64,000 nt of DNA from CBFDBF01 sp050291465 (GCA_050291465.1 JBNKJV010000008.1:1-64000); one strand, 5' to 3'. Counted from the first letter of the stretch, positions 1 to 9,652 are shown. Notes: a model not told the origin generated them from the letters alone. A program made the numbers and translations.

Positions 1-333
1 CTGTCGGTCCCCTTCGGGCTATTCCCGCTTGCGCCTGCGATGCTCGACGGGTCCGAAGGGGTCGGGGGTGGCACCCCAAAACTCCTTCGACGTAGCCGAG
101 TACCGGAACCGGATCGGGATCAGGCTCAGAGGGGGTGAGCCAGAACCAAATGCACCCACAGGGCATAAATCCTGTGGACATTTGCAGTCTGGCGAACGCC
201 CGGACAGGTATGTCCGGGCTGGAGCAAATCAACAGGGACGGTGAGGAACGCAGGGTACCCCGTAGGGGCAAGTCGTGGAGTGCCCTTTTCTTTCCTATAA
301 ACACCACGGACCGCGAGACCAACCACCAAAAAG
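1..333. other. Non-coding, hairpin-rich left edge
   Basis: No convincing gene is seen; the short open frames here lack family resemblance. Instead there are nested inverted repeats. CCCCTTCGG near 10-18 pairs with CCGAAGGGG near 53-61. CCACAGG and CCTGTGG (about 157-178) flank ATAAAT. CCCGGACA and TGTCCGGG (about 199-218) are enclosed by ATTTGC/GCAAAT arms (about 180-228). The arrangement resembles a REP/BIME-like or remnant mobile element rather than a protein gene. The window starts inside it, so its left limit is unknown. Confidence 0.45.
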
Positions 334-366
334 AAAAAAGGCGCCATCCGTTTCCGAATGGCGCCT
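334..366 (-). terminator. Rho-independent terminator of nifJ
   Basis: A 9-bp perfect stem, AGGCGCCAT (339-347) with ATGGCGCCT (358-366), is followed on the minus strand by a run of six T with one interruption. It begins 24 bases after the nifJ stop codon. Confidence 0.85.
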
Positions 367-389
367 GGTAACGATCTTAACCTACCCGA

Positions 390-3300
390 TCAGTTCCCCT
401 TTTCCTCCTCGAAGGAGATGGAGGCCAGCTTCTCGTAGTAGGCGTAGCGCTTTTCCGCTTCCGCCTGCGCCAGTTTGGCGAACTCCTCGGCCGCCTCGGG
501 ATGGGAGCGTTGCAGCTGGGAAAAGCGGGTCTCGCTCTTCATCTGCTCGATGATCGGCACCGACGGCGCCTTGGAGTCGAGCTGCAGCGGGTTCTTCCCC
601 TGCTCCCGAAGGCGCGGATCGTAGCGATACACGGGGAAGTGGCCGGTATTGACCGCCAGCTCCTGCTGCTTGTGGTTGTTCGCCAGGTCGATACCGTGGG
701 CGATACAGGGGCTGTAGGCGATGATGATGGAGACACCGTCATAGGACTCCGCCTCCAGGAACGCCTTCAGGGTCCGTACATCCTTGGCGCCGTAGGCCAC
801 CTGAGCCACATAGACGTTCTCGTAGGCCATGGCGATCATGCCCAGGTCCTTCTTGCGGCCCGGCTTACCGCCGGCGGCAAACTTGGCCACTGCACCGATG
901 GGGGTCGCCTTGGACATCTGACCGCCGGTGTTCGAGTACACCTCGGTGTCGAGCACCAGGATGTTGACGTTTTCGCCGGAGGCCAGGACGTGGTCCAGAC
1001 CGCCGTAGCCGATGTCATAGGCCCAGCCGTCGCCGCCCACGATCCAGACGCTCTTCTTGGCAACGGTGTCGATGACCGACTCGAGATTACGTGCCGCCTC
1101 GGAGTCGATCCCCTTGAGGATCTCCTTGACCTTGGCGATACGTTCCCGCTGGCGGAAGATGCCCGCTTCGTCGGACTGATCGGCATCGATAATCTCGTTG
1201 ACCAGGTCGCTGCCGATCTCGTTTTCCATTCTCTTCAGTTGCACCCGGGCCATCTCGGCCTGTCGGTCGATGGAGACGCGGAAACCGAGTCCGAATTCGG
1301 CGGTGTCCTCGAACAGGGAGTTGTTCCAGGTAGGACCGCGGCCCTCGCTATTGGACGCGTACGGCGTAGTGGGCAGGTTGCCTCCATAGATAGAGGAGCA
1401 GCCGGTGGCGTTGCCCATTACCATACGGTCGCCGAACAGCTGGGTGGCAAGCCGAATGTAAGGGGTTTCGCCGCAGCCGACGCAGGCGCCGGAGGCCTCG
1501 AACAAGGGCTGCGCCAGCATGGCGGTTTTCATGGTGCCCCAACGGATCTTCTCGCGGTCGAACTCCGGAATGCCGAGGAAGAAATCCCAGTTCACGGCCT
1601 CGGATTCACGCAGCGGCGGTTGCGGCACCATGTCCAGGGCCTTATGTTCCGGGTTCTCCTTGTCCTGGGCCGGGCAGATGTCCGCGCACAGGGTGCAGCC
1701 GGTGCAGTCCTCGGGGGCTACCTGATAGGTGATATGCTGGCCTTCGCCGAACTCCTTGCCCTTGATCTCAATGGACTTGAAGGTGGGCGGGGCGTCCTTG
1801 GCCAGTTCCGCCGGAAATACCTTGGAGCGGATGGCCGCGTGCGGGCAGACGAAAACACACTTGCCGCAGTAGATGCAGAGCTCCGCATCCCACACCGGGA
1901 TATGCCGGGCCAGGTTGCGTTTTTCGTAGGAGGAGCTGTTCAGGGGCCAGATACCGTCGGCCGGGATCAGGCTGACCGGGACGCTGTCGCCACGGCCCGC
2001 GATGATCTCGCCACAGACGTTTTTGATGAATTCAGGCGCGTTGTCGGTAACCGGCGGCCGTAGCTCGAAGGTGGAGGATACGGCGGACGGGATTTCCACC
2101 TTGTGCATGGCGGCCACGGAGGCGTCAATGGCCTGAAAGTTCTTCTCCACCACCGCGGGGCCCTTCTTGCCGTAGGTCTTCTCGGCTGCCGCCTTGATTT
2201 TGGCGATCGCCTCATCCTTCGGAAGGATGCCGGAGATGGCGAAAAAGCAGGTCTGCATAATGGTGTTGATGCGGCGACCCATGCCGGTTTCATCGGCCAC
2301 TTTATAGGCGTCGATGACGTAGACATCCAGCTTCTTGTCGATGATTTGTTGCTGCATCTTGCGCGGCAGTGTGTCCCAGACGCTGTCGGAACCCGCATCC
2401 GAGTTGAGCAGGAAGACGCCGCCTTCGCGGGCCTTGTCCAGCATGTCCAGGGTCTCAAGGAAGATCGGTTGGTGACAGGCCACGAAATCCGCCTCACCGT
2501 CGCCGATAAGATAGGTGGACCTGATAGGTTCGGGACCGAAACGCAAGTGGGAGGTGGTCACCGCCCCCGCTTTCTTGGAGTCGTAAACAAAATAACCCTG
2601 GCCGTAAATATTCTCGTCTTCGCCGATGATCTTGATGGAGTTCTTGTTGGCGGATACGGTGCCGTCCGCGCCGAGGCCGAAGAACATACACTGAGTGACC
2701 TTTTTGTGGTCGATGATCTGGAAGCTCGGGTCCCACTCCAGACTGCTGTGGGTCACGTCGTCATCGATGCCGACGGTAAAGGAGTTCTTCGGAGCGTCCT
2801 TGGACAGCTCGTCGAAGATCCCTTTGATCATGCCCGGGTTGAACTCCTTGGAAGAGAGGCCGTAGCGGCCGCCCACCACGCGCGGGATGCCGCCGAACTT
2901 GTCACCGCCGGTGACCACGTAGTCGGCAATGGCGGTGGCCACGTCCTTATACATGGGTTCGCCGTCGCTGCCGGGCTCCTTGCAACGGTCCAATACCGCG
3001 ATCTTGCGTGCGGAGGCCGGCAGGGCGTCGATCATATGCTTGGGAGAGAAAGGCCGGTAGAGGCGTACCCGCAACATACCGATTTTTTCGCCCTGGGCAA
3101 CCAGATGTTCCACCGTCTCTTCCGCCGCTTCGGTAGCGGAGCCCATCAGGATGATGACTCGCTCCGCGTCCTCGGCGCCGACGTACTCGAACAGTTTGTA
3201 CTGACGACCGGTGAGAGCGGCGAAGCGGTCCATGACCGACTGCATGACCTCCGGTACCTTTTCGTAATAGGTGTTGACCGTCTCCCGGCCCTGAAAATAG

Positions 3301-3974
3301 ACATCGGGATTCTGCGAGGTGCCGCGGATGGTCGGTCGGTCCGGAGACATGGCGCGGTCACGGAAGGCGCGAATGTGATCGTCCGGCAACAAGTTGTGCA
3401 TGACCTCATCGCTCGGCAGTTCCGCCTTGGCCACCTCGTGGGAGGTGCGGAAGCCGTCAAAGAAATGCACGAACGGTATGCGGGACTCCAGGGTGGCTAC
3501 CTGGGCCATCAGGGCATGGTCCGCCACCTCCTGGGGAGTACAGGAAGCGAGCATGGCAAAACCGGTCATGCGGGTGGACATGACGTCGCTGTGGTCACCG
3601 AAGATGGAGAGGGCCTGGGCGGCGATGGCGCGTGCGGCCACATGGATTACCATCGGAGTCAGTTCACCGGCGATCTTGTACATGCTGGGGATCATCAGCA
3701 GCAGACCCTGGGAGGAGGTGAAGGTGGTGGTCAGGGCTCCGGTCTGAATGGCGCCATGGCAAGCCGCAACCGCGCCCCCTTCGTGTTGCATCTCCACGAC
3801 CTTGGGAACAGTGCCCCAGATGTTGGTCCGGCCATTGGCCGAATACTCATCGCTGAGTTCCCCCATCCCTGAGGAGGGAGTGATCGGATAGATGGCAATG
3901 ACTTCGTTGGTCTTGTGGGCAACGTGGGCCGCCGCTTCGATCCCGTCAACGGTGACCATGTTGTTGTTGGACAT
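390..3974 (-). CDS. nifJ: Pyruvate:ferredoxin (flavodoxin) oxidoreductase, single-chain
   Basis: It interconverts pyruvate and acetyl-CoA plus CO2 using low-potential ferredoxin; in an rTCA organism it runs as pyruvate synthase. The 1194-residue length is typical of the homodimeric NifJ/PFOR family with all domains on one chain. Visible parts are the N-terminal pyrimidine-binding domain with YPITPSS at residues 29-35 and two 4Fe-4S ferredoxin motifs near residues 698 (CIYCGKCVFVCP) and 755 (CTGCTLCADICP). The cysteines of the proximal cluster are ACVGCGE near 831 and YSPC near 1086. The thiamine diphosphate motif GDGWAYDIG with SNTGG is near 981. The start is fixed by GGGAGG six bases upstream. 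It lies 507 bases beyond icd, behind a terminator, so it probably has its own promoter. Confidence 0.96.
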   Translation of the reverse strand: MSNNNMVTVDGIEAAAHVAHKTNEVIAIYPITPSSGMGELSDEYSANGRTNIWGTVPKVVEMQHEGGAVAACHGAIQTGALTTTFTSSQGLLLMIPSMYKIAGELTPMVIHVAARAIAAQALSIFGDHSDVMSTRMTGFAMLASCTPQEVADHALMAQVATLESRIPFVHFFDGFRTSHEVAKAELPSDEVMHNLLPDDHIRAFRDRAMSPDRPTIRGTSQNPDVYFQGRETVNTYYEKVPEVMQSVMDRFAALTGRQYKLFEYVGAEDAERVIILMGSATEAAEETVEHLVAQGEKIGMLRVRLYRPFSPKHMIDALPASARKIAVLDRCKEPGSDGEPMYKDVATAIADYVVTGGDKFGGIPRVVGGRYGLSSKEFNPGMIKGIFDELSKDAPKNSFTVGIDDDVTHSSLEWDPSFQIIDHKKVTQCMFFGLGADGTVSANKNSIKIIGEDENIYGQGYFVYDSKKAGAVTTSHLRFGPEPIRSTYLIGDGEADFVACHQPIFLETLDMLDKAREGGVFLLNSDAGSDSVWDTLPRKMQQQIIDKKLDVYVIDAYKVADETGMGRRINTIMQTCFFAISGILPKDEAIAKIKAAAEKTYGKKGPAVVEKNFQAIDASVAAMHKVEIPSAVSSTFELRPPVTDNAPEFIKNVCGEIIAGRGDSVPVSLIPADGIWPLNSSSYEKRNLARHIPVWDAELCIYCGKCVFVCPHAAIRSKVFPAELAKDAPPTFKSIEIKGKEFGEGQHITYQVAPEDCTGCTLCADICPAQDKENPEHKALDMVPQPPLRESEAVNWDFFLGIPEFDREKIRWGTMKTAMLAQPLFEASGACVGCGETPYIRLATQLFGDRMVMGNATGCSSIYGGNLPTTPYASNSEGRGPTWNNSLFEDTAEFGLGFRVSIDRQAEMARVQLKRMENEIGSDLVNEIIDADQSDEAGIFRQRERIAKVKEILKGIDSEAARNLESVIDTVAKKSVWIVGGDGWAYDIGYGGLDHVLASGENVNILVLDTEVYSNTGGQMSKATPIGAVAKFAAGGKPGRKKDLGMIAMAYENVYVAQVAYGAKDVRTLKAFLEAESYDGVSIIIAYSPCIAHGIDLANNHKQQELAVNTGHFPVYRYDPRLREQGKNPLQLDSKAPSVPIIEQMKSETRFSQLQRSHPEAAEEFAKLAQAEAEKRYAYYEKLASISFEEEKGN

Positions 3975-4423
3975 TTCAGCCTCCCGGACCTGATTTATCA
4001 GGTGGTATCCAAAATACTATGCGGGACCCAATATGGTGCGCCCCGGTTCATCGCGACCGGCTATTATTCCGTAGCACGATCGAAAAATCTACATAAGTAA
4101 TCGCTGATTTATTCCCCTTATAGACCCATTTATAAGGGTTCAGAGAGGATTTCAGTGCCACCGGTCCTCTTACCAGCCAAGCTTTTAATGCGAGATGTCC
4201 GTTCTTTCGGATCACCTGGACCCTGATATCGGTGCCGTTGCCGCGATTCGGACGGCCTAATATTAAACGATCCAATCTTTAATGGCACTATCCGGGGTGA
4301 TTATCAATAGTATGCCAGAATAAACAGATAAATATACTCGGAAATACTGGGGTTGGTTCCGTCGAGTAACGCTATACATAGGGTATCAGATAAGCGGAAT
4401 TATATTCCGGTTGGTTCGGAAGA
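3975..4423. other. nifJ upstream region, non-coding
   Basis: An intergenic stretch between the icd terminator and nifJ, with no supported gene. It should hold the nifJ promoter, but no clear -35/-10 pair was found. It contains a perfect palindrome at 3988-4003 and an 8-bp hairpin, CCCTTATA with TATAAGGG, at about 4115-4138. Confidence 0.5.
3988..4003. promoter_or_regulatory. 16-bp palindrome just upstream of nifJ
   Basis: ACCTGATTTATCAGGT is a perfect inverted repeat whose near edge is 14 bases upstream of the nifJ start codon, immediately before the ribosome binding site. It could be a repressor operator or a 5'-UTR hairpin. The half-site TGAT/ATCA with a two-base gap does not fit the FNR spacing of four. 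Confidence 0.4.
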
Positions 4424-4459
4424 CAAAAAAAGGCGCACCCCTTTCGGGATGCGCCTTTT
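4424..4459 (-). terminator. Terminator of icd (bidirectional)
   Basis: GGCGCA and TGCGCC arms around 4431-4456 are flanked by an A run on the left and a T run on the right. It therefore fits rho-independent termination in both directions. It follows the icd stop by about 22 bases. Confidence 0.85.
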
Positions 4460-4481
4460 CCGTTTGCTAACGCCGGTCAGC

Positions 4482-6692
4482 TTAGTCGATCAGGCTGTTG
4501 AAGGTCGCGCTGGGTCGCATGATCCCGGTCACCTTCGCTTCCTCCGGACGGTAGTAGCCGCCGATGTCGGCAGGTGCGCCCTGCACAGAGTTCAGCTCCT
4601 CCACGATCTTCGCCTCATTGGCCGCCAGATCGTCGGCCAGTTGGGTGAAGCGGGAAGCCAGCTCCGCATCCTCACTCTGGCCGGCCAGGGCCTTGGCCCA
4701 GTACATGGCCAGGTAGAAGTGGCTGCCCCGGTTGTCCAGCTCTCCGCACTTGCGGCTCGGCGACTTGCCGTTGTTGAGTAACTCCTCAGTGGCCTTGTCC
4801 AGGGCGTTGGCCAATACCTGGGCCTTTTTGTTGCCGGTCAGGTTGCTCAGATGTTCCAGGGAGGGGACCAGGGCCAGAAATTCGCCCAGGGAGTCCCAAC
4901 GCAGGTGGTTTTCCTTCAGCAACTGTTGCACATGCTTGGGTGCGGAACCGCCGGCGCCGGTTTCGAACAGACCGCCACCGTTCATCAGCGGTACGATGGA
5001 GAGCATCTTGGCACTGGTGCCCAGCTCCAGGATCGGATACAGGTCGGTGTTGAAGTCACGCAGTACGTTACCGGTTACGGAGATGGTGTTCTCTCCCGCG
5101 CGGGCGCGTTCGATGGAGAGTTTGGCCGCTTCGTAAACCGACAGGATACGGATGTCCAGGCCGCTGGTGTCGTGATCCTGGAGGTACTTGTCCACCTTCT
5201 TTTTCAGCTCAATGTGGTGGGCGCGGTCCGGGTCCAGCCAGATAATCGCCGGCCAACCGGTAGCACGGGCGCGGGTCACGGCCAGCTTCACCCAGTCCTG
5301 GATCGGAGCGTCCTTCACCATCACCATGCGCCAGATGTCGCCCTCATCCACGGCCTGTTCGTGGATGGTGCTGCCATCGGAGCCGGTTACGCGGATGACG
5401 CCGTCGCCCGGGGCCTCGAAGGTAGTCGGATGGGAGCCATACTCCTCAGCCTTCTTCGCCATCAGGCCCACGTTGGGCACGGTGCCCATGGTGGTCGGGT
5501 CCAGAGCGCCGTTCTCGATACAGTTCTCGATGGTGGCTTGGTACAGCGGGGCGTAGCTGTGATCCGGGATGATGAACTTGGTGTCCTTCTGTTTCCCGTC
5601 GGGACCCCACATCTGCCCGGAGGCGCGGATGGCGGCCGGCATGGAGGCGTCGATGATGACGTCGCTAGGCACATGCAGGTTGGTGATGCCTTTGTCGGAA
5701 TCCACCATGGCCATGGCGGGACGCTCGGCATAGAGGGCCTGGATGTCGGCCTCGATCTCCGCCTTTTTGGCGGCGTCCAGTTTGTCCAGCCGGGCATAGA
5801 GGTCACCGATACCGTTGTTGGCGTCGAAACCGGTGCTGGCGATGGCGTCGGCATGCTTCTCCAGTACCGGGCCGTAGAAAACCTTCACGGCGTGGCCGAA
5901 GATCTTGGGGTCGGAGACCTTCATCATGGTCGCCTTCATGTGCAGGGAGAACAGTACATCCTTGGCCTTGGCGTCCGCCACCTGCTGTTCCAGGAATTTG
6001 ACCAGGGCCTTGCGGCTCATGAAGGTGGCGTCCACGATCTCACCCGCTTCCAGCGGTGTGCTCTCCTTCAATACAGTGGTGGAACCGTCATTGCCGATGA
6101 AGCTGATCTTGGCGTCGGTGGCCTCGGCCATGGTGACCGACTGTTCGTTGGCGGCGAAATCGCCTTCGGTCATGGTTGCTACATGGGACTTGGAGTCCTT
6201 GCTCCAGGCGCCCATGGAGTGTGGGAACTTCTTGGCATAGTTCTTCACCGCGGTGGGGGCGCGGCGGTCGGAGTTGCCTTCGCGCAGCACCGGGTTCACG
6301 GCGGAACCGAGGACCTTGGCATAACGCTCCTTGATGTTCTTTTCGGCGTCGCTCTTGGGGTCTTCCGGGTAGTCCGGCAGGTCGTAACCCTTCTCCTGCA
6401 GCTCCTTGATGGCGGCTTTCAGTTGCGGGATGGAGGCAGAGATGTTGGGCAGCTTGATGATGTTGGCCTCGGGGGTCTTGGCCAGTTCGCCCAGACGGGT
6501 CAGCTCGTCCGGAATCTTCTGCTCCTCACTCAGGTTGTCCGGGAAGTTGGCGATGATGCGACCCGCCAGTGAAATATCCCGGGTTTCGACGTCCACGTCC
6601 GCGGCACTGGCGAATTTCTGCACGATAGGCAGAAAGGAGTAAGTCGCCAGCATCGGGGCCTCGTCGATTTTGGTCCAGATGATCTTCGACAT
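4482..6692 (-). CDS. icd: Isocitrate dehydrogenase, NADP-dependent, monomeric type
   Basis: It catalyses the reversible oxidative decarboxylation of isocitrate to 2-oxoglutarate; in the rTCA direction it fixes CO2 onto 2-oxoglutarate. The 736-residue length and the N-terminus MSKIIWTKIDEAP are those of the monomeric 80-kDa family, not the 45-kDa dimeric one. The conserved substrate-binding stretch GNSDRRAPTAVK lies near residue 145 and LDPDRAHH in the C-terminal half. The start has TTGAGGA upstream. It is transcribed after aclA, 160 bases away, and that gap holds a hairpin-forming dispersed repeat. A strong terminator follows. Confidence 0.96.
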   Translation of the reverse strand: MSKIIWTKIDEAPMLATYSFLPIVQKFASAADVDVETRDISLAGRIIANFPDNLSEEQKIPDELTRLGELAKTPEANIIKLPNISASIPQLKAAIKELQEKGYDLPDYPEDPKSDAEKNIKERYAKVLGSAVNPVLREGNSDRRAPTAVKNYAKKFPHSMGAWSKDSKSHVATMTEGDFAANEQSVTMAEATDAKISFIGNDGSTTVLKESTPLEAGEIVDATFMSRKALVKFLEQQVADAKAKDVLFSLHMKATMMKVSDPKIFGHAVKVFYGPVLEKHADAIASTGFDANNGIGDLYARLDKLDAAKKAEIEADIQALYAERPAMAMVDSDKGITNLHVPSDVIIDASMPAAIRASGQMWGPDGKQKDTKFIIPDHSYAPLYQATIENCIENGALDPTTMGTVPNVGLMAKKAEEYGSHPTTFEAPGDGVIRVTGSDGSTIHEQAVDEGDIWRMVMVKDAPIQDWVKLAVTRARATGWPAIIWLDPDRAHHIELKKKVDKYLQDHDTSGLDIRILSVYEAAKLSIERARAGENTISVTGNVLRDFNTDLYPILELGTSAKMLSIVPLMNGGGLFETGAGGSAPKHVQQLLKENHLRWDSLGEFLALVPSLEHLSNLTGNKKAQVLANALDKATEELLNNGKSPSRKCGELDNRGSHFYLAMYWAKALAGQSEDAELASRFTQLADDLAANEAKIVEELNSVQGAPADIGGYYRPEEAKVTGIMRPSATFNSLID

Positions 6693-6737
6693 TTTTCAGT
6701 CCTCAAGTTTTAAAAGATTTAGGGTTACTTTCTGTTA

Positions 6738-6809
6738 GCCACAAAGACACAGAGGACACAGAGACATAAACCAATGGGATTTCTCCGTGCGCTCTGTGCC
6801 TCCGTGGCG
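6738..6809. repeat. Dispersed inverted repeat (CACAGAG family) in aclA-icd gap
   Basis: The arm at 6738-6764 (starting GCCACAAAGACACAGAGG) and the arm at 6782-6809 (ending TGCCTCCGTGGCG) are imperfect reverse complements about 27 bases long around a 17-base centre. The same arm sequence recurs at 45847-45873 and 46141-46167, so this is a dispersed intergenic element. It lies inside the presumed aclA-icd transcript, where it would fold. Confidence 0.75.
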
Positions 6810-6823
6810 GGAATTCAGTTTTG

Positions 6824-6847
6824 GGGCCGGACTTAGTCCGGCCCCTG
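6824..6847. repeat. GC-rich hairpin after aclA
   Basis: GGGGCCGGAC and GTCCGGCCCC enclose TTA, six bases after the aclA stop. The stem is strong but there is no T tract on the minus strand. It may protect the mRNA 3' end or attenuate rather than fully terminate. Confidence 0.6.
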
Positions 6848-6852
6848 GTTCA

Positions 6853-9570
6853 TTAACCCACGAAGCTGCACTTGCTGGCCGGCGTGCGGGTGTCCATGTT
6901 GCGACCACGGTTGGTGTGGTCGTCGATCTCCGCGGCGGAGCCGATCATGCGTCCGAACAGGAAGGTGGTGAACGCAGCAGACTCCATGGTGGCGTCGTCG
7001 ATCTCTCCGTCCGCATAGGGTTTCCACAGCATCTTCAGGAGAAGTACGGCGATGACGGCATCGACGTTGACGCAGAAGACATTGCGTGTCACGCCGGTCT
7101 TATACAGCGCCTGCACCAGTTCTTTGTAGAACTCGTGGAAGACGTTGTAGTCGCCCCGCTTCTTGAACAGATCGGCGACGAATACCTCGCGCGGATCGTA
7201 GTTCACGTCCTCCCCCTTGAAGACCGGGTGACCGGTGCAAGGGATCTTGTCGTAGGACAGGTTGCCCTCGGCCTTGGCTTTTTTCTTGTACGCCAGATAC
7301 TCCTTGGCGTATTCGGTGGCCATGGCGGCCAGGTCTAGACCATGGTTGTCTGTGCCCGGTTCTTTCAGGCCGGTATCGCGGAATCGGTCCAGCAGGAAGG
7401 CGATGGCCTCGTAACCATTGCCCCCGTGGGCATAGCCGGTGTGGGTGAGAAAGCCTATGTAGCCTTTATTCACCTGCACTCGTGCCGGTGCCTCGGGACC
7501 GTCGGCCGCCACGGCGCCCTTGGCGCCCTGGGCGGAGATGGTGCCCGGACCGTTGGAGATGATCAGTCCCAGCAGCACGGAGAAGGCGTACAGCGCTTCC
7601 TCGTTCGGGCGGTGGCCCAGCAGCGCCAGATGAGCGGTCTCGGTGAAGCTCCAGCTCTCCGTCAGTTCCTTGTCGGAGACGCCGCAGAAATTGCCCGGGG
7701 TCTGCTGGCCGCTGCTGGCGGCGGAACCGATCAGGGTGCTGAAGACACGGAAGTGCCACGGCATGGTGCTGATGGTGGTGGCGGAGAGACGCTTGCGCAT
7801 CAGAGGCTTCCAGGCCAGGTGCAGGGTGATGGCCGACAGCACCACCTGGCCGCGCACATGTCCGCCGGCCTTTTCGGCCACGGCCTTGATGAACTCCACG
7901 AACAGGGATTTAGCACCGCGGGCCTCGATGGCGGCCAGCATGGCCTCGCCGCGGCTGCAGCTGCTGTCGGTGGAGAACAGGGAGGCGTCCGCAGCGGCCA
8001 CCTGGGCGGAGATGTCCATGCCGGTGTCGGCCGGATCCCCGATGCCGGACTTCTTGAACAGCTCCATCATGGCGCTGGCGGCCTTGCGCGAGACCTCCAC
8101 GTCTTTCGGGCCCACCATGGCGACGGCGGCGGCCAGGGCGGTGTTGGGGCTGTTACCCGCATGACGGGAGGCGTCGGCAGCGGCCAGACCGATGGCGTCC
8201 GCCTGATTGACGAAGGCGTTCAGGGCCACATTGGCCAGAGCCGCCCCGTTGGCGTCCGGATACTCACGGACCAGGCTTTGGACCAGGTTCTCCTCGAAGG
8301 AGTGGGTGGAGGCGTCCAGCACACTGGTGCCGTGGATCCGCGTCACCTGGGTCTTGGGGTCCATCATGGAGGCGCCGGAGGCGTCCTTCATGCTCTGGCG
8401 CGGGAAGATGGCACCCACCTGTTCGCCGAGGCCGGCGATCTGCTCGTCATAGGGCGCCAGGGCCTTTACCACCGGGGGATTCAGGTGTTCCGGAAGATCT
8501 ATGCCTTGGGAGTTGCTGAACCAGCACTTGAGAGAGAGGTCTCCCACCGGCTGGAAGTCGTGCTCCATTTTGTTGAGCTTCATAACCGCATCCATGGCGG
8601 CCGGGATATGGGCGATGTTGGTCACCACGGCGCCCTTGGCGGAGCAGACCGGATTATCCGGGGAGAAGATGGTGTCCACACCGAACTTCTCCATGAACCA
8701 TTCCTCCTTGGCGATGGCGTTGTCGCCGGAACCGGCGATGGCGCCGGCGTGGCCGCAGGCTTTGGTCAGTTTGGCCTTCCAGCGGCCCACCACGCAGGCG
8801 ACCACGGGCTTTTCGAACTGCAGATCGTGCTCATAATACCCACCCGGCTCAATGTACATGACAGCCGCTTTTGAGCGGTCGTCATTGTGGAACGCATGGG
8901 TCCATTCCGGTGCAGCGTAGTGGATATAGACATCCTTGCCGGAAGAAAAGGATACGGTGCTGCCCCATCCGGCGGTGGCCAGATAGACGGCAATGGTGGT
9001 GGTGAAGTTACCGGAGTTGGAATAGATGGCGACGGAGCCGGGGAGCAGTGACTCCTCCGGGTGGTTACCGCCCAAGGCACCGCCGATACGCACATGGTTA
9101 TGGGCGTCGGCGAGGCCGAGACAGTTGGCGCCGAAGATGTCTATGCCGCGCATCTGGCCCATGGCGCGGATGACACGGGCGTCCCGTACCGGCACCTTTT
9201 CCGTGAGGATGACGATCTTCTTCAGTTTGGGATTGACGCGAATCGCCTCGATCACACCGTCGCGCACACCGGACGGCGGCAGGTAAACCACCACCACGTT
9301 AAACTCGTGACCGGCTTCTATCGCTTCCGCTACGTTATCGTATACCGGAATATCGCCGGCAGCGGTCTTCATTTTGGAGCCGGAACGGCCGGGAGCGGTA
9401 CCACAGACGATATTGCCGCCGGAATATACGTGGCTCACAGGGGTTACGGTGCGGCTTTCGCCGCCGGTGATGTTAAGTACGCAGACCCTGTCCTCTTTGG
9501 TGGCCAGTTCCTGCAGAGAGTTTATGCCCACATAGTAGTGGGGAAATGCTGCTACACCTTGCGGATGCAT
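6853..9570 (-). CDS. aclA: ATP citrate lyase, large subunit (long AclA form)
   Basis: Together with AclB it cleaves citrate with CoA and ATP to acetyl-CoA and oxaloacetate, the key step of the rTCA cycle. The N-terminal part resembles succinyl-CoA synthetase alpha, with the phosphohistidine motif GHAGAI near residue 274. The C-terminal 300 residues resemble citrate synthase, with motifs such as LLGHRPNEEALYAFSVLL and CTGHPVFKG. At 905 residues it is much longer than the roughly 610 residues of Chlorobium-type AclA. This matches the long form (type II) known from the Riftia symbiont and Magnetococcus; a middle section of about 270 residues accounts for the difference. GAGGG precedes the start. 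It follows aclB by 82 bases. Confidence 0.9.
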   Translation of the reverse strand: MHPQGVAAFPHYYVGINSLQELATKEDRVCVLNITGGESRTVTPVSHVYSGGNIVCGTAPGRSGSKMKTAAGDIPVYDNVAEAIEAGHEFNVVVVYLPPSGVRDGVIEAIRVNPKLKKIVILTEKVPVRDARVIRAMGQMRGIDIFGANCLGLADAHNHVRIGGALGGNHPEESLLPGSVAIYSNSGNFTTTIAVYLATAGWGSTVSFSSGKDVYIHYAAPEWTHAFHNDDRSKAAVMYIEPGGYYEHDLQFEKPVVACVVGRWKAKLTKACGHAGAIAGSGDNAIAKEEWFMEKFGVDTIFSPDNPVCSAKGAVVTNIAHIPAAMDAVMKLNKMEHDFQPVGDLSLKCWFSNSQGIDLPEHLNPPVVKALAPYDEQIAGLGEQVGAIFPRQSMKDASGASMMDPKTQVTRIHGTSVLDASTHSFEENLVQSLVREYPDANGAALANVALNAFVNQADAIGLAAADASRHAGNSPNTALAAAVAMVGPKDVEVSRKAASAMMELFKKSGIGDPADTGMDISAQVAAADASLFSTDSSCSRGEAMLAAIEARGAKSLFVEFIKAVAEKAGGHVRGQVVLSAITLHLAWKPLMRKRLSATTISTMPWHFRVFSTLIGSAASSGQQTPGNFCGVSDKELTESWSFTETAHLALLGHRPNEEALYAFSVLLGLIISNGPGTISAQGAKGAVAADGPEAPARVQVNKGYIGFLTHTGYAHGGNGYEAIAFLLDRFRDTGLKEPGTDNHGLDLAAMATEYAKEYLAYKKKAKAEGNLSYDKIPCTGHPVFKGEDVNYDPREVFVADLFKKRGDYNVFHEFYKELVQALYKTGVTRNVFCVNVDAVIAVLLLKMLWKPYADGEIDDATMESAAFTTFLFGRMIGSAAEIDDHTNRGRNMDTRTPASKCSFVG

Positions 9571-9652
9571 AGTTTGGTTCCCTCATTCATGCGTGATCTT
9601 CAAGGAATGATCACGACTAGGAAATTTCGTTTACAGAGTTTTCGAGCCGCTG

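Noticed and set aside
126..371. Overlapping short open frames at the left edge
   Set aside because: They run through inverted repeats and a terminator and show no family similarity.
501..3872. Long plus-strand open frames opposite nifJ (about 520 and 589 codons)
   Set aside because: Products lack family motifs and mirror the codon structure of nifJ, whose own motifs are complete. The same holds for the long antisense frames at 4851-6572, 7342-8874, 25133-26467, 29141-30574, 40070-41755 and 42906-44513.
3988..4003. Reading the nifJ palindrome as an FNR site
   Set aside because: The half-sites TGAT and ATCA are two bases apart; FNR needs four.
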